Of a DNA stretch of 64,000 bases, positions 15,217 through 22,759 are shown piece after piece; within the stretch, counting starts at the first letter, position 1, and each line of letters opens with the position of its first letter. Source of the stretch: Streptomyces sp. 71268 (lineage in GTDB: Bacteria; Actinomycetota; Actinomycetes; Streptomycetales; Streptomycetaceae); assembly GCF_029392895.1 (NCBI RefSeq), contig NZ_CP114200.1, forward strand, positions 518,501 through 582,500, in the 5' to 3' direction. The position numbers were made by a program, and so were the translations under genes. The notes beneath the pieces were generated by a model. That model was not told the origin of the DNA. It did no database searches and saw nothing but the letters and a program-made list of their open reading frames with translations.

Positions 15217-16149
15217 CTAGGCCAACAGGTCTCGCGCCGCGTAGTAGGCGCGCAGGGCCGCCTCGCTGCCGGAGCCGATGGCGGTGGCGATGCGCTGGTA
15301 GCGGGCCGAGCGCAGGTCGCCGGCGATGCTGACGCGGGGGTGTTGGGCGTCGGGCGGGCAGTAACCACTCGCATCGCGCACCAGGTCGCCGAGGGGCGCG
15401 GTGGGGGTGCTGCCGATGCTGAGGAACGCGGCGTCCGCCGTGACCGTACGGCGTCGGCCCTCGCGATCCACCACCTGGGCCACCGGCGCGCCCCGTGTGC
15501 CGGGCGGGAGGGTGAGGTGGCGCACCGGCAGGAGCGTGACGCGGGGGTCGTCGCCGACCTCCTCGACCTTGTAGTCGTCGCTCACCGGGTAGGCCACGAG
15601 CAGGCGGGTGCGAATCCTCGGGTGGGCCCGCAGGAAGGTGCCGATCGGGCGGTCGCCGCCGAGGACGAGCAGGGTGCGCCCCTTAGCGTCGGCGGCGTCG
15701 GCCGCCCACAGCGGTGGCAGGCGCGGGTCGGCGGGGGCGGTGAGCCAGCCGACGTCCCCCGGTTGCCGCGGGCCGACGCCGGTGGCGACGACGGCGTGCG
15801 GGGCCGCGATGCGGGTGCCGTCGTCCAACTCCACGGTGACCTGGTCGTCGTCGGCGCGCAGGTGGGTGACCCGCCGGCCGAGTTCGACGCGGCAGGCGGT
15901 GGTGGCGTGCAACTCCGCGGCCAGGGAGTCAGCCAGCGCTGGGCCGCTGGTGTGGCCGCCGGGGACGTTGTCCAGCACGGGAACGCGGTGGAGGTTGTGG
16001 CACACGGCGTCCGGCTCGACGAGGACCGAGCGCAGCCCCACGCTGGCCGCCATCCGCGCGGCGGCGCAACCGGCGGGCCCTCCACCGACGATGATCAGGT
16101 CGGTCATGTTCGTACCGGTCGCTCCCGCGCGGGGCGGCGTGCGGGTCAT
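15217..16149 (-). CDS. Thioredoxin-reductase-like FAD flavoprotein lacking the CxxC motif
   Basis: 310 residues. An FAD-binding GGGPAGCAAARMAA motif lies near residues 21-34, a NAD(P)-type segment LVLGGDRPIGTF in the middle, and the second FAD motif (VSIAGDLRS) near the end. This is the two-dinucleotide layout of the thioredoxin reductase family. The redox CxxC pair is absent, so it cannot reduce thioredoxin in the standard way; similar proteins are found in antibiotic and small-molecule redox steps. ATG 16149 follows the hydrolase stop by a few bases, with AAGGGG overlapping that stop, so the two are coupled. Its own stop lies within the CTAG flanking the IS5 copy. Confidence 0.85.
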   Translation of the reverse strand: MTRTPPRAGATGTNMTDLIIVGGGPAGCAAARMAASVGLRSVLVEPDAVCHNLHRVPVLDNVPGGHTSGPALADSLAAELHATTACRVELGRRVTHLRADDDQVTVELDDGTRIAAPHAVVATGVGPRQPGDVGWLTAPADPRLPPLWAADAADAKGRTLLVLGGDRPIGTFLRAHPRIRTRLLVAYPVSDDYKVEEVGDDPRVTLLPVRHLTLPPGTRGAPVAQVVDREGRRRTVTADAAFLSIGSTPTAPLGDLVRDASGYCPPDAQHPRVSIAGDLRSARYQRIATAIGSGSEAALRAYYAARDLLA

Positions 16150-16153
16150 GCCG

Positions 16154-16984
16154 TCACCCCTTCAGGAACGCCGCGGTGGTCGACACGAACCGGTCGGCGT
16201 CATCGAGCCAGGGGTAGTGGCCGGCACCCGGTTGCACCACGAGCGTGGCGTCGGGGAACAGCGCCGCGAACTCGGCCGCCGACCGCGGCGGGCTGTTCAG
16301 GTCGAATTCTCCGGCGAGCAGCAGAACCGGGGTCTGGCAGGCGGCGAGCGCCGCGCGGGTGGACTCCGGCTGGAAGGCGCCGTCGGCGGCGAAGAGGGCG
16401 ACGGCTTCCTCGTTCGTCGGCTGGCTGGCCGCGTGGTGTCGCCGCGCCGCGGCGTCCCAGCGGCCCCAGAAGAAGGGCGCGATCGCCTCCCAGTCGCTGC
16501 CCGTACCGTCGGTGATCGCCTCCAGGGCGGCGAACGCCGCGGGAAACCACGGTTCGTTCGCGCGACGTCGCGCCAGCTCGCGTCGCGTCTCCGCCGTGAT
16601 CGCCAGGCCGACGGCGCGCGGGCTGGGCCCCACCAACACGAGCCTGTTGACGTTCCTCGGATAGCGGGCCACGTACTGCGTCGCGACGTTCGTGCCGGCG
16701 GAGTGGCTCAGCAGGTCGACGCGCGGGAGCCCGAGGTGTTCGCGTAGCGCCTCGACGTCGTCGACCAGGCGGTCGCAACGGTACGACGAGGTGTCGTCGG
16801 GCAGCGCGGACTCGCCGGTGCCGCGCGGGTCCACCATGACGAGTTGGCGGTGCTGGGAGAGGCCACCCAGGTCACCGAGGTAGCCGGCGGCTGTGGGGCC
16901 TCCGGGGAGGCAGACGACCGGCTCGCCGTCCCCGATGGTGCGGTAGGCGAGCCGTACTCCGTCGGGCGCGTGGAAGGTGGGCAT
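16154..16984 (-). CDS. Alpha/beta hydrolase (proline iminopeptidase-like)
   Basis: 276 residues. CLPGGPTAAGYLG supplies the oxyanion loop typical of the proline iminopeptidase branch, and VDPRGTGESA follows. The nucleophile elbow is SHSAGT, with S in place of the usual first G. The acid and base are visible in LLLAGEFDLNSPP and GAGHYPWLDD. The substrate is unknown. It is the first gene of a two-gene unit with the flavoprotein. I started at MPTFHAPDGV because the family begins there; no strong Shine-Dalgarno is visible, and upstream GTG starts are possible. Confidence 0.88.
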   Translation of the reverse strand: MPTFHAPDGVRLAYRTIGDGEPVVCLPGGPTAAGYLGDLGGLSQHRQLVMVDPRGTGESALPDDTSSYRCDRLVDDVEALREHLGLPRVDLLSHSAGTNVATQYVARYPRNVNRLVLVGPSPRAVGLAITAETRRELARRRANEPWFPAAFAALEAITDGTGSDWEAIAPFFWGRWDAAARRHHAASQPTNEEAVALFAADGAFQPESTRAALAACQTPVLLLAGEFDLNSPPRSAAEFAALFPDATLVVQPGAGHYPWLDDADRFVSTTAAFLKG

Positions 16985-17126
16985 GGTGGGGACCCTGTCA
17001 CCCGGCACCGGACCGCCACAACCCACCACGGACGTGAGGCTGTCCGATGCCCGCGTCAGGCCGTGCCAGGCCGTGTCGGTTCCGCCCGCCCGGGCCCGGC
17101 CGCCCGGCGTCGCGCGTCCGCGCGGC

Positions 17127-17840
17127 TCAGCGCGCGGCGAGCGCGGACTCGCGTAGCTTCGCCGGCCTCAGGCCGGCCGCGTCCGCCGCCGCGAGCACCC
17201 GCTTGAGGTCGCCTTCCAGTTGCGGGCCCATGTGCAGCAGCACGATGTCCCCACGGTTCAGTTCGGGTGTGGGCGGCGTCCAGGAGCCCCAGGTGGTGAG
17301 ATCGTGGGTCCAGGTCACCACGGCCTCGGCCCCGCAAGCGGTGGCGGCGGTGCGGGTGTCGTCGTCGTAGTACGGCCACTGGTGGTCCTGACCGCCGGCC
17401 GGGCGGAACAACCGCGGGCTGTCGCCGAAGGCGGACAACTGCTGGTCGCGGGCGCCGCAGATCTCCGCCCGCTGTTCGGCCGCGCTCAGCGTGGTCATGT
17501 CGCGGTGGCTGACGGTGTGGTTCTCGACGCGGGCGGGGCTGTGGGCGAGCAGGGTGCGGTAGTAGTCCATGTCCCGCTGGTAGGCGCCGGGCAGCAGGAA
17601 GAGCGATGCGGGGACCCGCCGGTCGATCAGCAACTTCCGGGCGCCGGCCGCTGCTTCCGTGCCCCAGCCGTCGTCGATCGTGATGAACAGAACCGGGTCC
17701 TCGGTGTCGACGTGGGTGTACACGGGCGCGGGTGCGGGCGCGGTCACCGAGCCGCCGGCGGCGTCGGCCGCCGGAGCGGCCATCCCCAGAGGCAACAGCA
17801 AGGCCGCGAGCGCGGCGAGCGTTCCACGGATTCTCGACAT
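17127..17840 (-). CDS. Secreted polysaccharide deacetylase (NodB domain)
   Basis: 237 residues. A Sec signal peptide fills about residues 1-28 (GTLAALAALLLPLGMAAPAADAA). The NodB domain has motif 1 TIDDGW (D56, D57), motif 2 NHTVSH (H108 and H112, Zn ligands with D57) and motif 3 FRPAGG. Such enzymes remove acetyl groups from chitin oligomers, peptidoglycan or related glycans outside the cell. The start ATG lies exactly 7 nt after a -10 box, so the mRNA is probably leaderless. A DasR-like palindrome overlaps the promoter, which fits a role in N-acetylglucosamine polymers. The gene stands alone. Confidence 0.9.
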   Translation of the reverse strand: MSRIRGTLAALAALLLPLGMAAPAADAAGGSVTAPAPAPVYTHVDTEDPVLFITIDDGWGTEAAAGARKLLIDRRVPASLFLLPGAYQRDMDYYRTLLAHSPARVENHTVSHRDMTTLSAAEQRAEICGARDQQLSAFGDSPRLFRPAGGQDHQWPYYDDDTRTAATACGAEAVVTWTHDLTTWGSWTPPTPELNRGDIVLLHMGPQLEGDLKRVLAAADAAGLRPAKLRESALAAR

Positions 17841-17847
17841 GCCCCAC

Positions 17848-17876
17848 ATAATTGGTCCAGACCACATCGCTGTCAA
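17848..17876 (-). promoter_or_regulatory. Deacetylase promoter with DasR-like (dre) operator
   Basis: On the minus strand, TTGACA (17871-17876) is 17 bp from AATTAT (17848-17853), and the ATG follows 7 nt later. The inverted repeat TGGTCTGGACCA (17853-17864) fills the end of the spacer. It differs from the core of the Streptomyces dre consensus (TGGTCTAGACCA) at one base. DasR represses chitin and N-acetylglucosamine genes, so repression of this gene by DasR is a reasonable inference. Confidence 0.65.
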
Positions 17877-18179
17877 TGGATCGCCCGCCCCCGCGGACCG
17901 CCTCGTTGGCCACCCCAGCAGGCCTCCCTCCGCGGTGAAGTCGGCGACCGTTTCACGCCACCGCCCGCGCACGCGTCGACCCCGTTCAGGCCAACTACCG
18001 CGCCTTATCGGCTAGTTGTCTGGGACAGGTCCCCTCCCCCGCCCGCGTGGCGCCCGCGACCCCGGCCGCCTTGCGGGAAGTGCTCGCGGACGGCCAGCCT
18101 GTGGCCGGCCCGTTACGCGGCCGTGCTAGCCGCCGTTGCCAGGGCGCCCGTACTCCCCGAACCTCATCCGGAGGCCACC

Positions 18180-18392
18180 GTGTACGTCGCACCGCCCCTC
18201 GTGCCCGCCACCGCCGTCGCCGGCGCACGCCTCCGACCGGCCACCCCGCCACCCTGGCCCGGGTTCGCCGCCGTACGCCGTGCTGAGCGGGACCGGAACC
18301 GGGACACGGCGGCCGGCGCACGGGGGTGCCGCCGTGCGACCGGACGCCCCCAGCCCGCCGGGGTCGACGGGGGCCGGGGGTGGCGGGGTTGA
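18180..18392 (+). CDS. Possible 70-residue small protein overlapping the ABC exporter start
   Basis: GTG 18180 has GGAGG at 18170-18174 with ideal spacing and opens a 70-codon frame that ends 13 nt inside the ABC transporter gene. The product starts MYVAPPLVPATAVAGARLRPATP and ends in a glycine/arginine-rich tail with one cysteine. It has no recognised domain and no clear signal peptide. If real, it would couple translation to the exporter and could be a cargo or leader peptide. It could also be chance, since GC-rich DNA gives many open frames. Confidence 0.35.
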   Translation: MYVAPPLVPATAVAGARLRPATPPPWPGFAAVRRAERDRNRDTAAGARGCRRATGRPQPAGVDGGRGWRG

Positions 18393-20389
18393 AGCGGGAG
18401 CGGGAGTTCGCGAGCGGGGTCTCGGCGGCGGAACAGGAACTGTTCGGCGGCCGGCTGCGTTGGAACCACGCGTACGTCGAGCACGAGGGCGCGCTCGCGC
18501 GCACCGGGTTCGGCCAGATGACCTCGGCGCTGCCGCGCATGATGGCCGTGGTACTGCGGGCCGGCTGGGCCGCGGACCGGCGGGCGTTGATCGGGCTCGT
18601 GGTGGCCCAGGTGGGGCAGGGCGTCACGGGCGCCACGGGGTTGGTGGCGGTCAACGGGGTCCTCACCCACCTGTTCGCGGACGGCCCCACCCCCGACAAG
18701 CTGCGGCAGTCGTTGCCCGCGCTCGTCGTGTTGGCGGTGGTGTCGGTCGGTACGGCGCTGCTGGCGGCCTGGTCGACCGCCATGTCCGGCCGGCTCGAAC
18801 CACAGATCGAGCGGGCCGTGTCCACCCAGTACTACCGGGCCGTCACGCGCGTGGAGGTGGCGGCGACCGAGCGGCCGGAGATCCAACGGCATCTGGAGGC
18901 CGGCAAGTTCGGCACGGACTCGGCGCGCCGCATGCTCGGCCTGTCGGTGGGCATCACGGGCGTCCTGATCAGCATGGTGGCCTCGGCCGCCGTGCTGGCC
19001 TCGCTGCACTGGGCGCTGCTGCCGATGCTGCTGGCGATCGCCGTGCCCAAGGGGTGGGGGGCCGTCCGTACGGCGCGCCGCGAGTACCTCTCGCGCCGGC
19101 ACTGGGTCGATCACCGGCGCGCGGTGGCCACGCTGTTGCAGTACCTGACGATGCCGCACGCCGCGGGCGAGATCAGGGCGCACGAGGCCGGCACGCTCCT
19201 GCTGCGCGGCTACGAGGAGATGTCGCGGCTGATGGAGACCGAGCAGCGACGGCTGGCCCGGGCCCAGGCGCACACCGAGCTGGTCGCGGGGGCCTTCTCC
19301 GGCCTGGCGTCGCTGGGCTGCTACGGGATGCTGTGGTGGCTGCTGACCAGCGGCGGCCTGCCGTTGGCCGTGGGTGGCACCGCGGTGGTCGCCATCCGCA
19401 ACTCGACCGCCGGGCTCACTTCGCTGGTGCGCCAGGTCAACCGCATGTACGAGGAGATGTTGCAGTTCAGCGACACCGAGGAGGCCACGCGGTTGGCGGC
19501 CGAGCACGCCATCCCGCGCACGGGTGCGCCGCTGCCGTCGCCGGTGCGGGCGGTGCGGGTGGAGAAGGTGTCGTTCACCTACCCGGGAGCCGCCGAGCCC
19601 GCGCTCACCGACGTGAGCCTGCGGGTACGCCCGGGAGAGGTGACCGCGTTGGTGGGCATGAACGGCTCGGGCAAGTCCACGCTGGCCAAGATCCTCGCGG
19701 GGCTCGTGCTGCCCACCGAGGGCGCCGTGTGGTGGGAGGGCGCCGACGGGGAGCGGGTCGAGCTGCGCGAGGCCGACCGGGCGCAGGTCTTCCGCTCGGT
19801 CGGCCTGTTGGCGCAGGACTTCCCGCAGTGGCAGATGACCGCGGCGGCCAACGTCGCCGTCGGCGCCGGCGACCGCGACCGCGACATGGCGCAGGTCAGG
19901 TCCGCGGCCCGAGCGGCCGACGTGGACACGTTGGTCGAGGGCCTGGCACACGGGTGGGACTCGATCGTCTTCAAGGGGTACGAGCGCGGCGTACAGCTCT
20001 CGGGCGGTCAGTGGCAGAAGCTCGCCACCGCGCGCAGCCGCTACCGGGGCGCGCCGTTCCTGCTGGTCGACGAGCCGACCTCGGCACTCGACCCGCACGC
20101 CGAGATCGAGGCCTTCGAGCAACTGCGTCAGCTCGCCGACGACGGCACCGCCGTGGTCCTGATCACCCACCGGCTCGCCGCGACCGCCACCGCCGACCAC
20201 ATCTACGTCCTCGACGCCGGGCGCGTCGCCGAGGACGGCACCCACGACCAGCTCATGGCCAGCCCCGGGGGCCTGTACCAGCGGATGTTCCAACGCCAGG
20301 CGGCCCAGTACGGGCACCCGCCCACGCCACCGCACGACCTGCCCGCCGCCCGCCGGGCCGGCGCGCCCCATCCCGACGCGGCGGACTGA
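18380..20389 (+). CDS. ABC transporter, fused permease and ATPase (exporter type)
   Basis: 669 residues. An N-terminal membrane domain of about 380 residues has hydrophobic segments such as ALIGLVVAQVGQGVTGATGL and VLISMVASAAVLASLHWAL. The ATPase domain follows, with Walker A (GMNGSGKST, about 430), signature LSGGQ (about 539), Walker B LLVDEPT (about 563) and a switch histidine in LITHR. This half-transporter layout is that of exporters working as dimers, often for peptides or lipids. The start is taken as GTG 18380, overlapping the small ORF; TTG 18389 is an alternative. The substrate is unknown. Confidence 0.9.
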   Translation: MAGLKREREFASGVSAAEQELFGGRLRWNHAYVEHEGALARTGFGQMTSALPRMMAVVLRAGWAADRRALIGLVVAQVGQGVTGATGLVAVNGVLTHLFADGPTPDKLRQSLPALVVLAVVSVGTALLAAWSTAMSGRLEPQIERAVSTQYYRAVTRVEVAATERPEIQRHLEAGKFGTDSARRMLGLSVGITGVLISMVASAAVLASLHWALLPMLLAIAVPKGWGAVRTARREYLSRRHWVDHRRAVATLLQYLTMPHAAGEIRAHEAGTLLLRGYEEMSRLMETEQRRLARAQAHTELVAGAFSGLASLGCYGMLWWLLTSGGLPLAVGGTAVVAIRNSTAGLTSLVRQVNRMYEEMLQFSDTEEATRLAAEHAIPRTGAPLPSPVRAVRVEKVSFTYPGAAEPALTDVSLRVRPGEVTALVGMNGSGKSTLAKILAGLVLPTEGAVWWEGADGERVELREADRAQVFRSVGLLAQDFPQWQMTAAANVAVGAGDRDRDMAQVRSAARAADVDTLVEGLAHGWDSIVFKGYERGVQLSGGQWQKLATARSRYRGAPFLLVDEPTSALDPHAEIEAFEQLRQLADDGTAVVLITHRLAATATADHIYVLDAGRVAEDGTHDQLMASPGGLYQRMFQRQAAQYGHPPTPPHDLPAARRAGAPHPDAAD

Positions 20390-20592
20390 CGCCGCGCGGT
20401 CAACCGCCCCCACGCCGGGCGCGCGAGGCGGCCCACCCACGGGCGCTACTCGGGCGCACCCACGGGCGCCGCCGGGCGCGCCCGGCGGACGGGCCCAGCG
20501 GGCTGGCCACGGCGGCCCGCGAAACGTGGTCGCCGGGGCGCGCGCCGCGGGTGAGAATCGAGGCGCGGGACACGCGCGAAGGGGAATCGACC

Positions 20593-21312
20593 GTGGTGAA
20601 CACCCTGAACCTGTGGCGGCACGGGCTCGGAGCGGTGCCCGAAGACGTCTGGCGGCAGACCGAGCTGAACGTGCTGATCCTGGCGGACAACGGGCTCACG
20701 GACCTCCCGGAGGCGATCGGCGCGCTGCGCGGGTTGACCACCCTGGACCTCGGACACAACGCGCTCGCCTCGCTGCCCGACGCGCTGGGTCAGCTCACCG
20801 GGCTCAGCGGCTGCCTGTACCTGCACGACAACCGGCTCACCCGGCTCCCGGACACGCTCGGCGACCTGACCCGGTTGCGCTACCTGAACGTCGGCGAGAA
20901 CGACCTCACCACCCTGCCGGCGGCCCTCGGACGCATGGCCGGCCTGGTCGAACTCCGCGCCCAGCACAACCGGCTCGGCACGCTGCCCGAGACCATCGGT
21001 GGCCTGCGCGCCCTGCGCGAACTCTGGCTGCGCGGCAACGCGATCACGCACCTGCCCCCGTCCGTCGCCGACCTGCGCGAGCTGCGCCACCTGGAGTTGC
21101 GCGAGAACGCCCTGTCCGCGCTGCCCTCGGCCCTGGCCGCCCTGCCCCGACTGCGCCAGCTCGACCTGCGGAGCAACCGCCTGCGCCACCTGCCGGAGTG
21201 GCTGGCCCGGATGCCCGCGCTGGAGAAACTGGACCTGCGGTGGAACGAGGTGGACCCGACCCACCCACTGGTTGCCGCGTTGGAGCACCGCGGATGCGTC
21301 GTCCTGACCTGA
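20593..21312 (+). CDS. Leucine-rich-repeat protein
   Basis: 239 residues, almost wholly made of about nine to ten leucine-rich repeats with a 23-residue period (L..L.L..N.L..LP..L..L), as in LNVLILADNGLTDLPEAIG. The repeats resemble the bacterial/plant intracellular class with an LP turn. No signal peptide or membrane segment is seen, so the protein is probably cytoplasmic and a protein-binding scaffold. AAGGGG (20579-20584) lies 8 nt before GTG 20593; a second GTG follows at once. Its partner is unknown. Confidence 0.85.
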   Translation: MVNTLNLWRHGLGAVPEDVWRQTELNVLILADNGLTDLPEAIGALRGLTTLDLGHNALASLPDALGQLTGLSGCLYLHDNRLTRLPDTLGDLTRLRYLNVGENDLTTLPAALGRMAGLVELRAQHNRLGTLPETIGGLRALRELWLRGNAITHLPPSVADLRELRHLELRENALSALPSALAALPRLRQLDLRSNRLRHLPEWLARMPALEKLDLRWNEVDPTHPLVAALEHRGCVVLT

Positions 21313-21497
21313 GCATCCCGTACGCACGGGCCACCCCACGACACCACCACCGTCACCGCCGTACCCCACCGGCCGCTCCCCATCGCGCCCGACGAGCAGT
21401 CGCCACCGCTCCCGCCCGCGCCAGCAAGCCCACGCGCGGCCGCCCCCACCGCCTCCCCGGGAGCCTCGCGCTCCGCCACCGGTCCGCTTCGATCACG

Positions 21498-21551
21498 TAC
21501 GAGTTCTTCCGCATACGGGTTCTATCGCTTACGAGTTCCGTCGCTTACGAA
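21498..21551. repeat. Three and a half 16-bp tandem repeats just before a start codon
   Basis: Units begin at 21498, 21514 and 21530 (TACGAGTTCTTCCGCA, TACGGGTTCTATCGCT, TACGAGTTCCGTCGCT), and a partial fourth (TACGAAC) runs to the GTG at 21553. The block is AT-richer than its surroundings. Its position fits an operator array. Confidence 0.85.
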
Positions 21552-21552
21552 C

Positions 21553-22647
21553 GTGAGGATGAGCAGTTCCGTGACGCATGACGCCCGATTCCGGTCCGAG
21601 TTGCCCGCCGGTTCCCTCGTCGACGACGTGGCCGGCCTGACCGAACTCCTACGGTGCGCGGGACGGTTGCCCGACGGCGGCCGGGTCACGGCCGCGCGGG
21701 CGACGCCGGTGGACGGCTCGGGCCTGGTGGGGACGGTCGTACGGCTACGGCTCGCGTACGCGCCGGACGGGCCGCCGGGGCCGGCGTCGCTGGTGCTGAA
21801 GACCGCCTCCGCCGCCCTCATCGAAGGCCCACGACTCGCCGAAGTTGAGGCGGAGTTCTACCGTCACCTCGCTCCCCGGCTGCCCGAACCGGTCGCTCCC
21901 CACGTACTGGGCAGCGGGCGCGAGGCGGGCGGCGGCCCACGCTGGCTGCTCCTTGAGGACCTGGGCGAGCGGGGTTTCGTCCGGCAGTTCGACGGCTGCT
22001 CGGCCGAGCAGGCCCTGGCCGCGGTGCGCAAGCTGGCCGCGCTGCACGCCCCGTGGTGGGGCCGCGACCTGCCGGCCGGCGCCCGGGAGATCACCGTGCC
22101 CCGGGACGCCACGGTCACCGCGTTCTGCGCGCGCTGGCTGGGCTCCTACACCGGCGCCTGGCCGCCGGTGCTGGGCGACGCGCCGCACCGGCTGCTGGCC
22201 GGCTTCGACCGGTTGGTCACCCGTCTCGCCGCGGCGCCCCGCACCCTCGTACACGGCGACTTCCACAGCCAGAACATCGCGTTCGGCGCGGCTGACCGGC
22301 CCCGGGACGTCCGGTTCGTCGACTTCCAGTTCGCCCAGCACGGCCGCGGCCCGCTGGACGTGGCCCGCTTCCTGGCCACCAGCCTGACCCCGCGGCTGCG
22401 GCGAGCGGTCGAGGCCGACCTCGTACGGGAGTACCACCGGGTACTCCTCGCACGCGGCGTCACCGGCTACGACCTCGACCGCTGCCGGCACGACGTGCGC
22501 GCCGCGCTGCCGTGGAACCTCGCCACGCCCCTGGCCCTGCACGTCATGGCCGTCCAGCAGCGGGGCCGCGAGTGGCCCGCCCGGTTCCCGATCATCGAAC
22601 GCTGCCTGGCCGCCATCGACGACTGGGATGCCTGGAACGTCCCGTAA
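21553..22647 (+). CDS. Phosphotransferase of the aminoglycoside/ecdysteroid-kinase-like type
   Basis: 364 residues with a protein-kinase-like fold. The catalytic loop is LVHGDFHSQNI (HGD at about 234) and the metal-binding motif is VDFQFAQHGRGPLDVARFL. The ATP-binding N-lobe includes SLVLKTA (lysine) and LLLEDLGERG as the hinge. This branch (EcKinase or DUF1679-like) phosphorylates hydroxyls on small molecules; in bacteria substrates are largely unknown. The start is GTG 21553, with ATG 21559 as an alternative. No Shine-Dalgarno is visible; instead a 16-bp repeat array ends right at the start codon. Confidence 0.85.
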   Translation: MRMSSSVTHDARFRSELPAGSLVDDVAGLTELLRCAGRLPDGGRVTAARATPVDGSGLVGTVVRLRLAYAPDGPPGPASLVLKTASAALIEGPRLAEVEAEFYRHLAPRLPEPVAPHVLGSGREAGGGPRWLLLEDLGERGFVRQFDGCSAEQALAAVRKLAALHAPWWGRDLPAGAREITVPRDATVTAFCARWLGSYTGAWPPVLGDAPHRLLAGFDRLVTRLAAAPRTLVHGDFHSQNIAFGAADRPRDVRFVDFQFAQHGRGPLDVARFLATSLTPRLRRAVEADLVREYHRVLLARGVTGYDLDRCRHDVRAALPWNLATPLALHVMAVQQRGREWPARFPIIERCLAAIDDWDAWNVP

Positions 22648-22759
22648 CGTCGGCGACCTGACGTACGGGCGCCGACCAGGCGTCGCGCGGAGGCCCGCCC
22701 GGTCCGCGACGGCAGCGACAACCTGAGGGCGCGGCAAGCCCCGTGGCCGTGCTGTCAGA

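Noticed and set aside
18164..20440. Long open frame (758 codons) on the minus strand opposite the ABC transporter
   Set aside because: It mirrors the codon bias of the real gene, has no domain, and the plus-strand frame has Walker A, signature and Walker B motifs.
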